DNA of 9,386 nucleotides, from the NCBI GenBank assembly GCA_902805985.1, contig CADCUW010000658.1, forward strand, positions 1 to 9,386. Reading direction: 5' to 3'. The translations under genes were made by a program, and so were the position numbers. Positions 1-5,898 of this stretch are shown piece by piece (the first letter of the stretch is position 1; each line of letters opens with the position of its first letter). This DNA comes from an uncultured Rubrobacteraceae bacterium (lineage in GTDB: Bacteria > Actinomycetota > Rubrobacteria > Rubrobacterales > Rubrobacteraceae). The notes beneath the pieces were generated by a model. The model made no database searches. It worked only from the letters and a program-made list of their open reading frames with translations, and was not told the origin of the DNA.

Positions 1-2
1 CC

Positions 3-155
3 GCGTACAGTCTGGCGCACGTCCGCACCTACGATCCCGGGCTTAGCGTGGAAGACCCGGCGATGATACTGACCGTGCTGTTCGCGTTGAGCAGCCTTCA
101 AGCGTTCGTCTCCTACCTGCGCCAGCAGCCCCCCGAAAATGCCGGGACATCGTGA
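3..155 (+). CDS. C-terminal end of an unidentified protein (5' truncated by window)
   Basis: The frame opening at base 3 runs for 50 codons to a TGA at 153-155 and has mostly G or C at third codon positions, as real genes here do. The visible tail starts AYSLAHVRTYDPG, continues with a hydrophobic stretch (about PAMILTVLFALSSLQAFVSYL, interrupted by Ser and Gln) and ends in a polar RQQPPENAGTS tail. The hydrophobic part could be a final membrane helix or a packed amphipathic helix; 50 residues are too few to decide. I do not recognise the family. The gene is separated from the next one by 214 bp and a hairpin, so it is probably not co-transcribed with the manganese transporter. Confidence 0.5.
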   Translation, partial: AYSLAHVRTYDPGLSVEDPAMILTVLFALSSLQAFVSYLRQQPPENAGTS

Positions 156-255
156 GCGGACCGGAAGGAAGACGGGATGAGGGTCGGTACGCAGGTACGT
201 AGCGTTGATCCAAGAGGTGCAACGGGGCGAGGCGACCGCCACCTAGCTTGCCGGT

Positions 256-290
256 AGCCCGGTGCGCCGCTCCTTGGCGATCGCCGGGCT
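256..290 (+). terminator. Hairpin between the upstream gene and the mnt promoter, possible terminator
   Basis: AGCCCGG (256-262) is the exact reverse complement of CCGGGCT (284-290). Inside it, CGCC (265-268) can pair with GGCG (276-279). No T-run follows, so a classical intrinsic terminator is not proven. It lies about 100 bp after the upstream stop and just before the next promoter, where an insulating terminator would be expected. The rest of the 156-369 gap outside this hairpin and the promoter shows nothing I can name. Confidence 0.35.
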
Positions 291-296
291 CTGTTC

Positions 297-346
297 TGAC
301 AAAACTTGACAAAAGTTTATATGCGCCTAAAAATAACTTGATAAAG
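297..346 (+). promoter_or_regulatory. Candidate MntR operator region: three TGAYAAAR repeats and a 17-bp inverted repeat
   Basis: TGACAAAA occurs at 297-304 and again at 307-314, and TGATAAAG at 339-346. The offsets are 10 and 32 bp, near one and three helical turns. The longer match AACTTGACAAA (303-313) and AACTTGATAAA (335-345) differs at one base in eleven. In addition AAACTT (302-307) and AAGTTT (313-318) form an inverted repeat with a 5-base spacer. These elements cover the -35 and the expected transcription start, which is where a repressor of a metal-uptake operon normally binds. Assignment to the MntR-like protein encoded at 5155 is inference. Confidence 0.45.
306..333 (+). promoter_or_regulatory. 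Sigma-A-type promoter of the mnt operon
   Basis: A perfect -35 TTGACA (306-311) is followed after 16 bases by TAAAAA (328-333), which matches TATAAT at four of six positions. Reading AAAAAT (329-334) instead gives a 17-base spacer. The stretch is strikingly AT-rich for this genome. Transcription would begin near 340, leaving a leader of about 30 bases that contains the GGGAGGAG ribosome binding site (356-363) of the next gene. Confidence 0.55.
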
Positions 347-369
347 CACGAAAATGGGAGGAGAAGGAT

Positions 370-1365
370 TTGAGGTTAACAGGGGCAGCTCGGACAGCGC
401 GAGGTGCGGGAGTCTGGTCCGGCGGACCGGGGCGCTGGCTGGCGGTTGCGCTGGTCGGGTTCGCGACTGTGTTCCTGGCGGTTGGCTGCGGCGGGGATGG
501 GTCGGGGGCGGCCGGGGCTTCCCCGAAGGTCATCCGGGCCACGACCACCACGAACTTCGTCACGGACCTCGTCGAGCAGGTCGGCGGGGACCGGGTGGAG
601 GCCACGGGGCTGATGGGCCCAGGGGTGGACCCGCACCTCTACCAGCCGAGTCAGGGGGACGTGCAAGCCCTTCAGGAGGCGGACGCCATCTTCTACAGCG
701 GGCTACACCTCGAGGGGCAGATGGGCGACGTCTTCGTGAAGTTGGCCAGCCAGAAGCCGACCGTGCCGGTCGCCGACGAGATCCCGAAGAAGATGCTGCT
801 GGAGCCCCCGGAGTTCGCGGGAGCCTATGACCCGCACGTCTGGTGGGACCCGATGATGTGGAAGATGACGGTGGACCCGGTCGTCGAGCAGCTCTCGGAG
901 ATCAAGCCCGACTCGGCCGACTACTTCGAGCGACGCGGCGAGGAGTACAAGCAGAAGATCGAGGAGGCGCACGCCCTCTCCGAGGAGCGGTTGTCCGAGG
1001 TCCCCGAAGACCAGAGGGTGCTGGTCACCTCCCACGACGCCTACAACTACTTCGGGAGGCGCTACGGCTTCGAGGTGAAGGGCCTGCAGGGGATCTCCAC
1101 CGAGTCCGAGGCCGGGGCCGGGGACGTGCAGGACGTCGCCGACTATCTGGTGGAGAACGAGATCCCGGCCGTCTTTGTGGAAACCAGCGTGCCGCGCCGG
1201 AACATCGAGGCGGTGCAGGCCGCGGCCCGCGACCAGGGCTGGGAGGTCGAGATCGGCGGCGAACTCTACTCGGACGCTATAGGCGATCCGGGCACCCCCG
1301 GCGGCACCTACCCCGGGGCGGCCAAGGAGAACGCCGAGACGATTGCGGGAGGACTGGCGCGGTAG
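370..1365 (+). CDS. mntA: Manganese (metal) ABC transporter substrate-binding lipoprotein
   Basis: This is the extracytoplasmic receptor of a cluster A-I metal ABC importer; it captures Mn2+ (possibly Fe2+) and delivers it to the permeases. The 331-residue protein has a basic start, a hydrophobic segment at about 23-38 and a lipobox-like LAVGC ending in Cys40, so it should be lipid-anchored. Likely metal ligands are His89 (DPHLYQP), His156 (DPHVWWDP), Glu271 (FVETSV) and Asp302 (YSDAIG). This 2 His/Glu/Asp set is that of the PsaA/MntC manganese group; zinc receptors use a third His and often a His-rich loop, absent here. GLQGIST and SHDAYNYFG are also typical of the Mn/Fe branch. The start is TTG, chosen because GGGAGGAG lies 8 bases upstream; the ATG at 354 is in another frame. 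It is the first gene of the operon. Confidence 0.88.
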   Translation: MRLTGAARTARGAGVWSGGPGRWLAVALVGFATVFLAVGCGGDGSGAAGASPKVIRATTTTNFVTDLVEQVGGDRVEATGLMGPGVDPHLYQPSQGDVQALQEADAIFYSGLHLEGQMGDVFVKLASQKPTVPVADEIPKKMLLEPPEFAGAYDPHVWWDPMMWKMTVDPVVEQLSEIKPDSADYFERRGEEYKQKIEEAHALSEERLSEVPEDQRVLVTSHDAYNYFGRRYGFEVKGLQGISTESEAGAGDVQDVADYLVENEIPAVFVETSVPRRNIEAVQAAARDQGWEVEIGGELYSDAIGDPGTPGGTYPGAAKENAETIAGGLAR

Positions 1366-1415
1366 GAGAAGGCGCCCCGTATCACCTCCGCACGACGCGG
1401 GAGGGTGGCAACGGT

Positions 1416-1443
1416 GAGGGGCTCTGCGGAGATGGGGCCCCTC
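1416..1443 (+). terminator. Hairpin in the mntA-mntB gap, possible attenuator or processing site
   Basis: GAGGGGC (1416-1422) pairs perfectly with GCCCCTC (1437-1443) around a 14-base loop. There is no T-run, so it is not a full intrinsic terminator. It sits in the 131-bp gap between the receptor and ATPase genes, by far the widest gap inside the transporter cluster. A partial terminator or an RNA 3'-end stabiliser here would raise receptor levels over the membrane components, as is common in ABC operons. That role is inference. Confidence 0.35.
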
Positions 1444-1496
1444 GCACGAGAACGAAACTGCAGATCACAGAGACTCACAGAAACGGAGGCCGTTGG

Positions 1497-2261
1497 ATGG
1501 AGTTGAAAGAGGTCAAGGTCCGGCCGGAGACTGTTCCCTTGAGGGTCGAGGGGCTCACCGCCGCCTACCGCGACGAGCCCGTCCTGTGGGACGTGAGCTT
1601 CGAGGTGCCCCAAGGCGAGCTCGTCGCCGTCGTCGGCCCCAACGGGGCGGGCAAGACCACGCTCTTGAAGGTCGTCATGGGCTTGATGGAGCCGGCGGCG
1701 GGACGCGCGCTGGTCTACGGCAAGCCCTTCGAGAAGGCCCGCCAGTGGGTGGGCTACGTCCCGCAGCGAGGCAGCGTGGATTGGGACTTCCCGACCAGCG
1801 CCCTGGACGTGGCCCAGATGGGTCTGTACGGAAAACTCGGGTGGTTCCGCAGGCCCGGCAGAAAAGAGCGCGAGAAGGCGATGGAGTGTCTGGAGAAGGT
1901 CGGCATCGCGCATCTCGCCGACCGCCAGATAAGCCAGCTCTCCGGTGGCCAGCAGCAGCGGGTCTTTCTCGCCCGCGCCCTGGCCCAGGACGCGAGGCTG
2001 TACCTTACCGATGAGCCCTTCGCCGCGGTTGACTACAAGACCGAGCGGGCCATCGTGGCGCTCTTGCGGGAGCTCAAGTCGCAGGGGAGCACCGTGATCG
2101 TCGTCCACCACGACCTCGCCACGGTCCCCGACTACTTCGACCGGGTGGTAATCCTGAACAAACGCCTCGTGGCCGAGGGGCCGGTCTCCGAGGTCTTCAC
2201 CAAAGAGAACGTCTCCGAAGCCTACGGCGGCGCGGTGGGATTCCTCGCCGGAAGCGGATGA
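1497..2261 (+). CDS. mntB: Manganese (metal) ABC transporter ATP-binding protein
   Basis: This is the cytoplasmic ATPase that powers metal import through the two permeases encoded next. All ABC motifs are present in the 254 residues: Walker A GPNGAGKTT (47-55), Q-loop Gln90 (YVPQRG), signature LSGGQQQR (148-155), Walker B LYLTDEP (168-174), D-loop AAVD (176-179) and switch His205 (VVHHDL). The VDWDFP motif after the Q-loop is characteristic of metal-type (MntB/ZnuC/TroB) ATPases. The ATG at 1497 is chosen because GGAGG (1485-1489) precedes it by 7 bases. The frame stays open upstream to 843, but that part overlaps mntA and encodes a low-complexity Arg/Gly-rich sequence, so it is not coding. 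The stop lies one base before the next start. Confidence 0.92.
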   Translation: MELKEVKVRPETVPLRVEGLTAAYRDEPVLWDVSFEVPQGELVAVVGPNGAGKTTLLKVVMGLMEPAAGRALVYGKPFEKARQWVGYVPQRGSVDWDFPTSALDVAQMGLYGKLGWFRRPGRKEREKAMECLEKVGIAHLADRQISQLSGGQQQRVFLARALAQDARLYLTDEPFAAVDYKTERAIVALLRELKSQGSTVIVVHHDLATVPDYFDRVVILNKRLVAEGPVSEVFTKENVSEAYGGAVGFLAGSG

Positions 2262-2262
2262 G

Positions 2263-3216
2263 GTGCCTCCCGTGGTAGACCTGCTGAGAGAGCTTCTCTT
2301 CGACTACACATTGCGCAACGTGGCCCTGGGGACGGCCATCCTGGGGGTGGCTGGCGGCGTGCTCGGGTGCTTCGCCGTCCTGAGGCGTCAGGCCCTCCTC
2401 GGCGACGCCCTGGGCCACGCGACGCTGCCAGGGGTGTGCGTCGCGTTCATGCTCTCCGGGGCGAAGACGCCCGCGGTCCTCCTGGCGGGAGCGGCGATCT
2501 CGGCGGGGCTGGGGGCGCTCTTGATCCTCGCCGTCGTGCGAGGGACGCGCATAAAGCAGGACGCGGCCCTGGGCATCGTGCTTTCGGTGTTCTTCGGCGC
2601 GGGGACCGTGCTCCTCACGTACATCGCGGGGACCAGCGACTCCGGCCAGGCCGGCCTGAACTACTTTATCTTCGGTCAGGCCGCCGGCATCGTGCGGGAG
2701 GACGTCGTCACGATAGGGTTCCTCGCGGCAGCCGTGCTCGTGATGGTGGCGCTGCTCTTCAAGGAGTTCAAGCTGATCTCCTTTGACCCGGAGTTCGCCG
2801 CCTCCATAGGCTACCCGGCGGGCCGTCTGGGGGTGCTCCTGACAGCCCTGATCGTGGTGGTCATAGTCATCGGCATCCAGACGTTGGGCGCGATCCTCGT
2901 GGCCGCCGCGCTCATCATCCCGGCCGCCGCCGCGAGGCAGTGGACGGACAGGCTCTCGACCATGGTCTTCGTCTCGGCGCTCTTCGGGGCGGCAAGCGGC
3001 GTGGCCGGCTCGCTCGTGAGCGCCTCCGACCAGAACCTGCCCACCGGCCCCCTCGTCGTGCTGTTCGCCACGGGCGTGCTGATCCTCTCCCTGCTCGTGG
3101 GAGCGCGCCACGGCTTCCTCTGGGGCTGGATAGGGGACCGCAGAAACCGCCGAGCGGCTATAGGGAGGGCCGCCGCGGGAGCGCACGATGGCACGCAAAG
3201 AGGAGGGACGATATGA
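2263..3216 (+). CDS. mntC: Manganese (metal) ABC transporter permease, first subunit (ABC-3 family)
   Basis: An inner-membrane subunit of the metal importer. The 317 residues contain about nine hydrophobic segments, roughly at 20-40, 52-66, 71-93, 101-121, 149-166, 188-205, 208-223, 233-254 and 262-280. LRRQALLGDALGHATLPG (40-57) is the hallmark of ABC-3 permeases. The cytoplasmic loop KEFKLISFDPEFAASIG (167-183) is the expected contact with the ATPase. A basic tail (DRRNRR, about 292-297) follows the last helix, and the final 20 residues are Ala/Gly-rich. The start given is GTG at 2263, one base after the ATPase stop. A second GTG at 2272 has a better-placed GAGG and may be the real start. 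The 3' end overlaps the next gene by four bases (ATGA), implying translational coupling. Pairs with the following permease as a heterodimer. Confidence 0.88.
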   Translation: MPPVVDLLRELLFDYTLRNVALGTAILGVAGGVLGCFAVLRRQALLGDALGHATLPGVCVAFMLSGAKTPAVLLAGAAISAGLGALLILAVVRGTRIKQDAALGIVLSVFFGAGTVLLTYIAGTSDSGQAGLNYFIFGQAAGIVREDVVTIGFLAAAVLVMVALLFKEFKLISFDPEFAASIGYPAGRLGVLLTALIVVVIVIGIQTLGAILVAAALIIPAAAARQWTDRLSTMVFVSALFGAASGVAGSLVSASDQNLPTGPLVVLFATGVLILSLLVGARHGFLWGWIGDRRNRRAAIGRAAAGAHDGTQRGGTI

Positions 3217-4310
3217 GCCCAAGCTTCGTGATCATAGCGACCGCCGTCCTGGTCGCGGTGCCCTGCGCGCTTCTGGGCACGCTCCTGGTCTTGCGGCAGA
3301 TGGCGATGATGGGTGATGCCCTCAGCCACTCCGTGTTGCCCGGTATCGTGTTTGCCTTCTTCCTCACCGAGTCTCTGGGACCCATCGTCTCCCTGGTGGG
3401 GGCGGCGGTCTTCGGGCTCATAACCGTGGCGCTGGTGGAGGCGCTCAAGAACACCGGCAAGGTCAAAGAAGACTCCTCCATAGGTACGGTGTTCACCGCG
3501 CTGTTCGCCCTGGGGGTCTTTTTGATCTCCCGGTTTGCCAACGGCGTGCATCTCGACCTCCAGCACGTCCTCTACGGCGCGATCGAGCTCTCCTCGCTCA
3601 ACACCCTCATCATCGGCGGCGTGAGCCTGGGGCCGCGCTCCTTCTGGACCCTGGGCATCGTCACCACGCTGGTGGTGGGGTTGGTCCTGCTCCTCTACAA
3701 GGAGTTCAAGATCGCCACCTTCGACCCGGCCCTGGCCGCCGCCGTCGGCTTCTCCCCGATCCTCATCCACTACCTGCTAATGGGGGTGGTCTCGGTGACG
3801 GTCGTCGGAGCGTTCGACTCGGTTGGCGCCATACTGGTGGTGGCTTTCCTGATAGCGCCCCCCGCCACCGCGTACCTGCTCACGGAGAGGCTCTCCCACA
3901 TGATGGCCCTGGCCGTCGCGGTGGGCGTCGCCTCCGCCGTGGGCGGTTACTACCTGGCCGCGTTCTTCGACGTCTCGGTCGCCGGGATGATGGCCGTGGC
4001 GACCGGGGCCCTGTTCGTGGTCGCGCTGCTGTTCTCACCCTCCCAGGGGCTCATCGCTGCGGCGCTGCGTGGCCGCCGCAACCGGAGATCCTTCTCCCGC
4101 GGGCTCCTGCTCTCCGGGCTGGACACCCTGGGCGGCCACGCCACCGAGGAACGGCTCGTCCGCCGCCTCGACTGGGAAGGCGACGCGTTCTCCCGGGCCT
4201 TCGAGGACGCCCTGGCCGGGGGCTTCGTGTGCCGCTCGGCGGGCGAGGAAGTCGCGCTCACCAGGGAGGGCCGGGATGCCGCGCGGCAGCTTGCGCAGGT
4301 CACCGCATGA
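3213..4310 (+). CDS. mntD: Manganese (metal) ABC transporter permease, second subunit, with C-terminal winged-helix-like domain
   Basis: The second membrane subunit of the importer. Residues 1-280 form a standard ABC-3 permease: about nine hydrophobic segments, LRQMAMMGDALSHSVLPG (27-44) as family hallmark, and the ATPase-contact loop KEFKIATFDPALAAAVG (163-179). The total of 365 residues exceeds the roughly 280-300 usual for this family. The extra part, about 285-365, is soluble. It contains a basic linker (RGRRNRR), helices near 297-306 and 311-319, a possible recognition helix at 324-337, a two-stranded wing (GGFVCRS...EEVALT) and the segment LTREGRDAARQLAQ. The last segment closely resembles the end of a DtxR/MarR winged helix. 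TroD of Treponema has a similar length, and chlamydial YtgC is fused to a DtxR-like repressor. The ATG is preceded by AGGAGGG at 5 bases. DNA binding by this tail is not shown. Confidence 0.88.
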   Translation: MSPSFVIIATAVLVAVPCALLGTLLVLRQMAMMGDALSHSVLPGIVFAFFLTESLGPIVSLVGAAVFGLITVALVEALKNTGKVKEDSSIGTVFTALFALGVFLISRFANGVHLDLQHVLYGAIELSSLNTLIIGGVSLGPRSFWTLGIVTTLVVGLVLLLYKEFKIATFDPALAAAVGFSPILIHYLLMGVVSVTVVGAFDSVGAILVVAFLIAPPATAYLLTERLSHMMALAVAVGVASAVGGYYLAAFFDVSVAGMMAVATGALFVVALLFSPSQGLIAAALRGRRNRRSFSRGLLLSGLDTLGGHATEERLVRRLDWEGDAFSRAFEDALAGGFVCRSAGEEVALTREGRDAARQLAQVTA

Positions 4311-4353
4311 GGGCTTTCGCGAACGAGCGTACGGCAAGCGGAAGGAAGCTGCG

Positions 4354-5055
4354 ATGAGCTTCGTTGATAGGTACTGGGAATGGAGACGCGGGCGTGCCCT
4401 TGAGGCTTCCTTGAGAGTCTCAGAACATACCCGCGAACTGGCGCTCGTCGCGGACGTTCTCACGGTTCGCCGCGGCATCTCGCGACGCCCGGGCGACCGG
4501 GAACAGGGGCTGCCGGTCGGCGAGGCCGCCGCGGCGCCCGTCCACCCCGATGGCGTCCCCTCGAAACCGTGGGTGAGATCCCAGCTGCACAAGACGACGC
4601 GCTCTCCCGACCGCGACGCCCCCGCCCGGCCGACGGTATTGGCGGCCATAGACGGAAGGAGGTCCTCCGCGGAGGTCGGCCGGCACGCCGTGCGCCTGGC
4701 CGAAGGCCTCGGGGCGAATCTGTTCGTGTTGAGCTTCATCAGCGTGGCGCCCGCGTCGCGCGCGGGCGTCTACCACCGCCTGGCCCTAGCGGAGCTGAAG
4801 CGAGATAGCGACGACATGGTTCAGCGAACGAAGGAGCTGGCCGAAAAGAGCGGCGTCGAATGCGCGGTGCGGCGGGCGCTTGACCCGCGCCCCTCCCGAG
4901 CCGTAGTCGCCGCAGCAGAGGAGGTGAGAGCGTACTGCGTCGTGATCGGCTCTTCCGGCGCCTCGGTGGTGGATCGCCTGCTGGACCAAGCACTCGGGGG
5001 AGTGCACGAAAAAGTGCTCCGCCGGGCCAGGTGCCCCGTGCTGAGCGTCCGTTAG
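4354..5055 (+). CDS. Universal stress protein (UspA family) with unusual N-terminal extension
   Basis: Residues 93-233 form one Usp domain: opening strand PTVLAAIDGRRSS, then HAVRLAEGLGANLFVLSFI, and closing YCVVIGSSGASVVDRLL and GGVHEKVLRRARCPVLSV. The family's ATP loop is G-x2-G-x9-G-(S/T). Here 12 residues separate GSSG from GG, and the S/T is Gly, so ATP binding may be altered or lost. Residues 1-92 are not Usp-like: an amphipathic start (about 1-35) and a Pro/Ala/Arg-rich, probably disordered linker. A typical single-domain Usp has about 140-160 residues; this has 233. The ATG at 4354 is chosen because AAGGAAG precedes it by about 5-7 bases; the open frame further upstream overlaps mntD. 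It lies 43 bp after mntD with no terminator between, so it is probably the last gene of the transporter operon, linking manganese uptake to stress defence. Confidence 0.78.
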   Translation: MSFVDRYWEWRRGRALEASLRVSEHTRELALVADVLTVRRGISRRPGDREQGLPVGEAAAAPVHPDGVPSKPWVRSQLHKTTRSPDRDAPARPTVLAAIDGRRSSAEVGRHAVRLAEGLGANLFVLSFISVAPASRAGVYHRLALAELKRDSDDMVQRTKELAEKSGVECAVRRALDPRPSRAVVAAAEEVRAYCVVIGSSGASVVDRLLDQALGGVHEKVLRRARCPVLSVR

Positions 5056-5077
5056 GGAACCGCCGCTAGAGTGGGTG

Positions 5078-5105
5078 GCCCGGGCGCAAACAGCTGCGCC
5101 CGGGC
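5078..5105 (+). terminator. Strong GC hairpin ending the mnt-usp operon
   Basis: GCCCGGGCGCA (5078-5088) and TGCGCCCGGGC (5095-5105) form a perfect 11-bp stem with a 6-base loop (AACAGC), starting 22 bases after the USP stop. No T-run follows. GC-rich hairpins without a U-tract are common at gene ends in actinobacteria. The position between the USP stop and the separate promoter of the next gene supports a terminator role. Confidence 0.6.
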
Positions 5106-5139
5106 GGGAACCACGGTCGGGACAGCGGCGGGTCCGTGC

Positions 5140-5160
5140 TAGACTTTATCGATTATGTCT
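5140..5160 (+). promoter_or_regulatory. Leaderless promoter (-10 TAGACT) and overlapping palindromic operator of the mntR-like gene
   Basis: TAGACT (5140-5145) fits the TANNNT -10 consensus and ends only 9 bases before the ATG at 5155. Transcription should therefore begin at or within a few bases of the start codon. No purine-rich ribosome binding site exists upstream, which agrees with leaderless translation. No convincing -35 is visible. Bases 5141-5160 form an imperfect 20-bp palindrome centred on TCGA, with 8 of 10 base pairs matching (AGAC at one end, GTCT at the other). Its minus strand contains GATAAAG, also found at 340-346 before mntA. Autoregulation is inferred. Confidence 0.5.
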
Positions 5161-5844
5161 GATCTCGTCTCGAACAAGCCGATCTCCACGTCGGTGGGGG
5201 ATTACCTAAAGGCCATCTGGAGCGTGGCCGGGACGGGTTCGGCCTCCACCAACGCGCTCTCCGAGCGCCTCTCCGTCTCCCCGGCCTCGGTCAGCAGCAT
5301 GCTCGTCCGACTGCGGCAGATGGACTTTGTCGATTACGAGCCCTATTATGGCGCATCCCTGACCGAGAGTGGGAGCAGGGAGGCCCTGCGCCTGGTGCGT
5401 CGCCACCGCCTGGTTGAGACCTTTCTGCTCCAGCACCTTGGGTACTCTTGGCAAGAGGTGCACGACGAGGCGGAGAGGTTGGAGCATGCCGTCTCCGACG
5501 GGTTCACAGAGAGGCTGGCGGAGTTTCTGGGGCACCCGCAGCGCGACCCTCATGGCGACCCGATCCCGGCGGCCGACGGTACCCTGGCGGCGGAAAACTC
5601 CTTCCCCCTCACCGAAGCCGGGACCGGGGGGCGCGTTCGCATCTCGAAAGTGCGCGACGATGACGCGACGATACTGGATCACCTAGCGGACCGCGACCTG
5701 GTGCCGGGAAGGCTGTTGAGCGTCCTGGAGGTACGGGCGCTCGACGGCGTGGTCACCATAGAAGACGAGAGGGGCAAGACCCACGCGCTGGGGGAGTCGC
5801 TTGCCCGGTCGGTTTTCGTGCGGGGCACCTCGGATATCGCCTGA
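5155..5844 (+). CDS. mntR: DtxR-family, MntR-like manganese-dependent transcriptional repressor
   Basis: A cytoplasmic metalloregulator expected to bind DNA when loaded with Mn2+ and shut off manganese uptake. The 229 residues show the three-domain DtxR plan: winged helix (about 11-75, LSERLSVSPASVSSMLVRLRQMDFV), dimerisation and metal-binding domain (about 76-150) and a C-terminal SH3/FeoA-like domain (about 155-229). Ligands equivalent to DtxR His79, Glu83, His98, Glu105 and His106 are His84, Glu88, His103, Glu110 and His111. DtxR Cys102 is replaced by Glu107 and Met10 aligns with Asp16; both changes match Bacillus MntR (Glu99, Asp8) and favour manganese over iron. MntR Glu11 aligns with Lys19 here, so the two-metal site may differ. 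The gene follows the mnt-usp operon but has its own leaderless promoter. An iron-responsive IdeR-like role is the alternative. Confidence 0.85.
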   Translation: MSDLVSNKPISTSVGDYLKAIWSVAGTGSASTNALSERLSVSPASVSSMLVRLRQMDFVDYEPYYGASLTESGSREALRLVRRHRLVETFLLQHLGYSWQEVHDEAERLEHAVSDGFTERLAEFLGHPQRDPHGDPIPAADGTLAAENSFPLTEAGTGGRVRISKVRDDDATILDHLADRDLVPGRLLSVLEVRALDGVVTIEDERGKTHALGESLARSVFVRGTSDIA

Positions 5845-5898
5845 GGTCGCGTTGCCGGACGGCCGCCGCCTACCCGTACGGTGCAAAAACCCTGCGGG

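Noticed and set aside
43..312. Minus-strand open frame of 89 residues across the mnt promoter
   Set aside because: No domain or ribosome binding site, low-complexity sequence, and it spans the promoter spacer and the tail of the upstream gene.
297..346. AT-rich direct repeats as a replication origin or iteron array
   Set aside because: Only three short copies, no DnaA boxes or replication gene nearby, and they coincide with a good promoter in front of a metal-uptake operon.
843..1496. Upstream open frame in phase with the mntB ATPase, which would add 218 residues
   Set aside because: It overlaps mntA, is Arg/Gly-rich with no domain, and the ATG at 1497 has a perfect GGAGG at the right distance.
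2197..3770. Long minus-strand open frames of 341 and 319 residues opposite mntC and mntD
   Set aside because: They are rich in Arg, His, Asp and Gln with no recognisable domain, as expected for antisense shadows of high-GC membrane-protein genes.
4069..4353. Upstream open frame in phase with the USP gene
   Set aside because: It overlaps the conserved tail of mntD and has shadow-type composition; the ATG at 4354 has its own ribosome binding site.
5845..5898. Possible terminator between the converging mntR and marR genes
   Set aside because: Only a 5-bp ACCCG/CGGGT match with a long loop is visible, partly inside the marR stop region; too weak to call.
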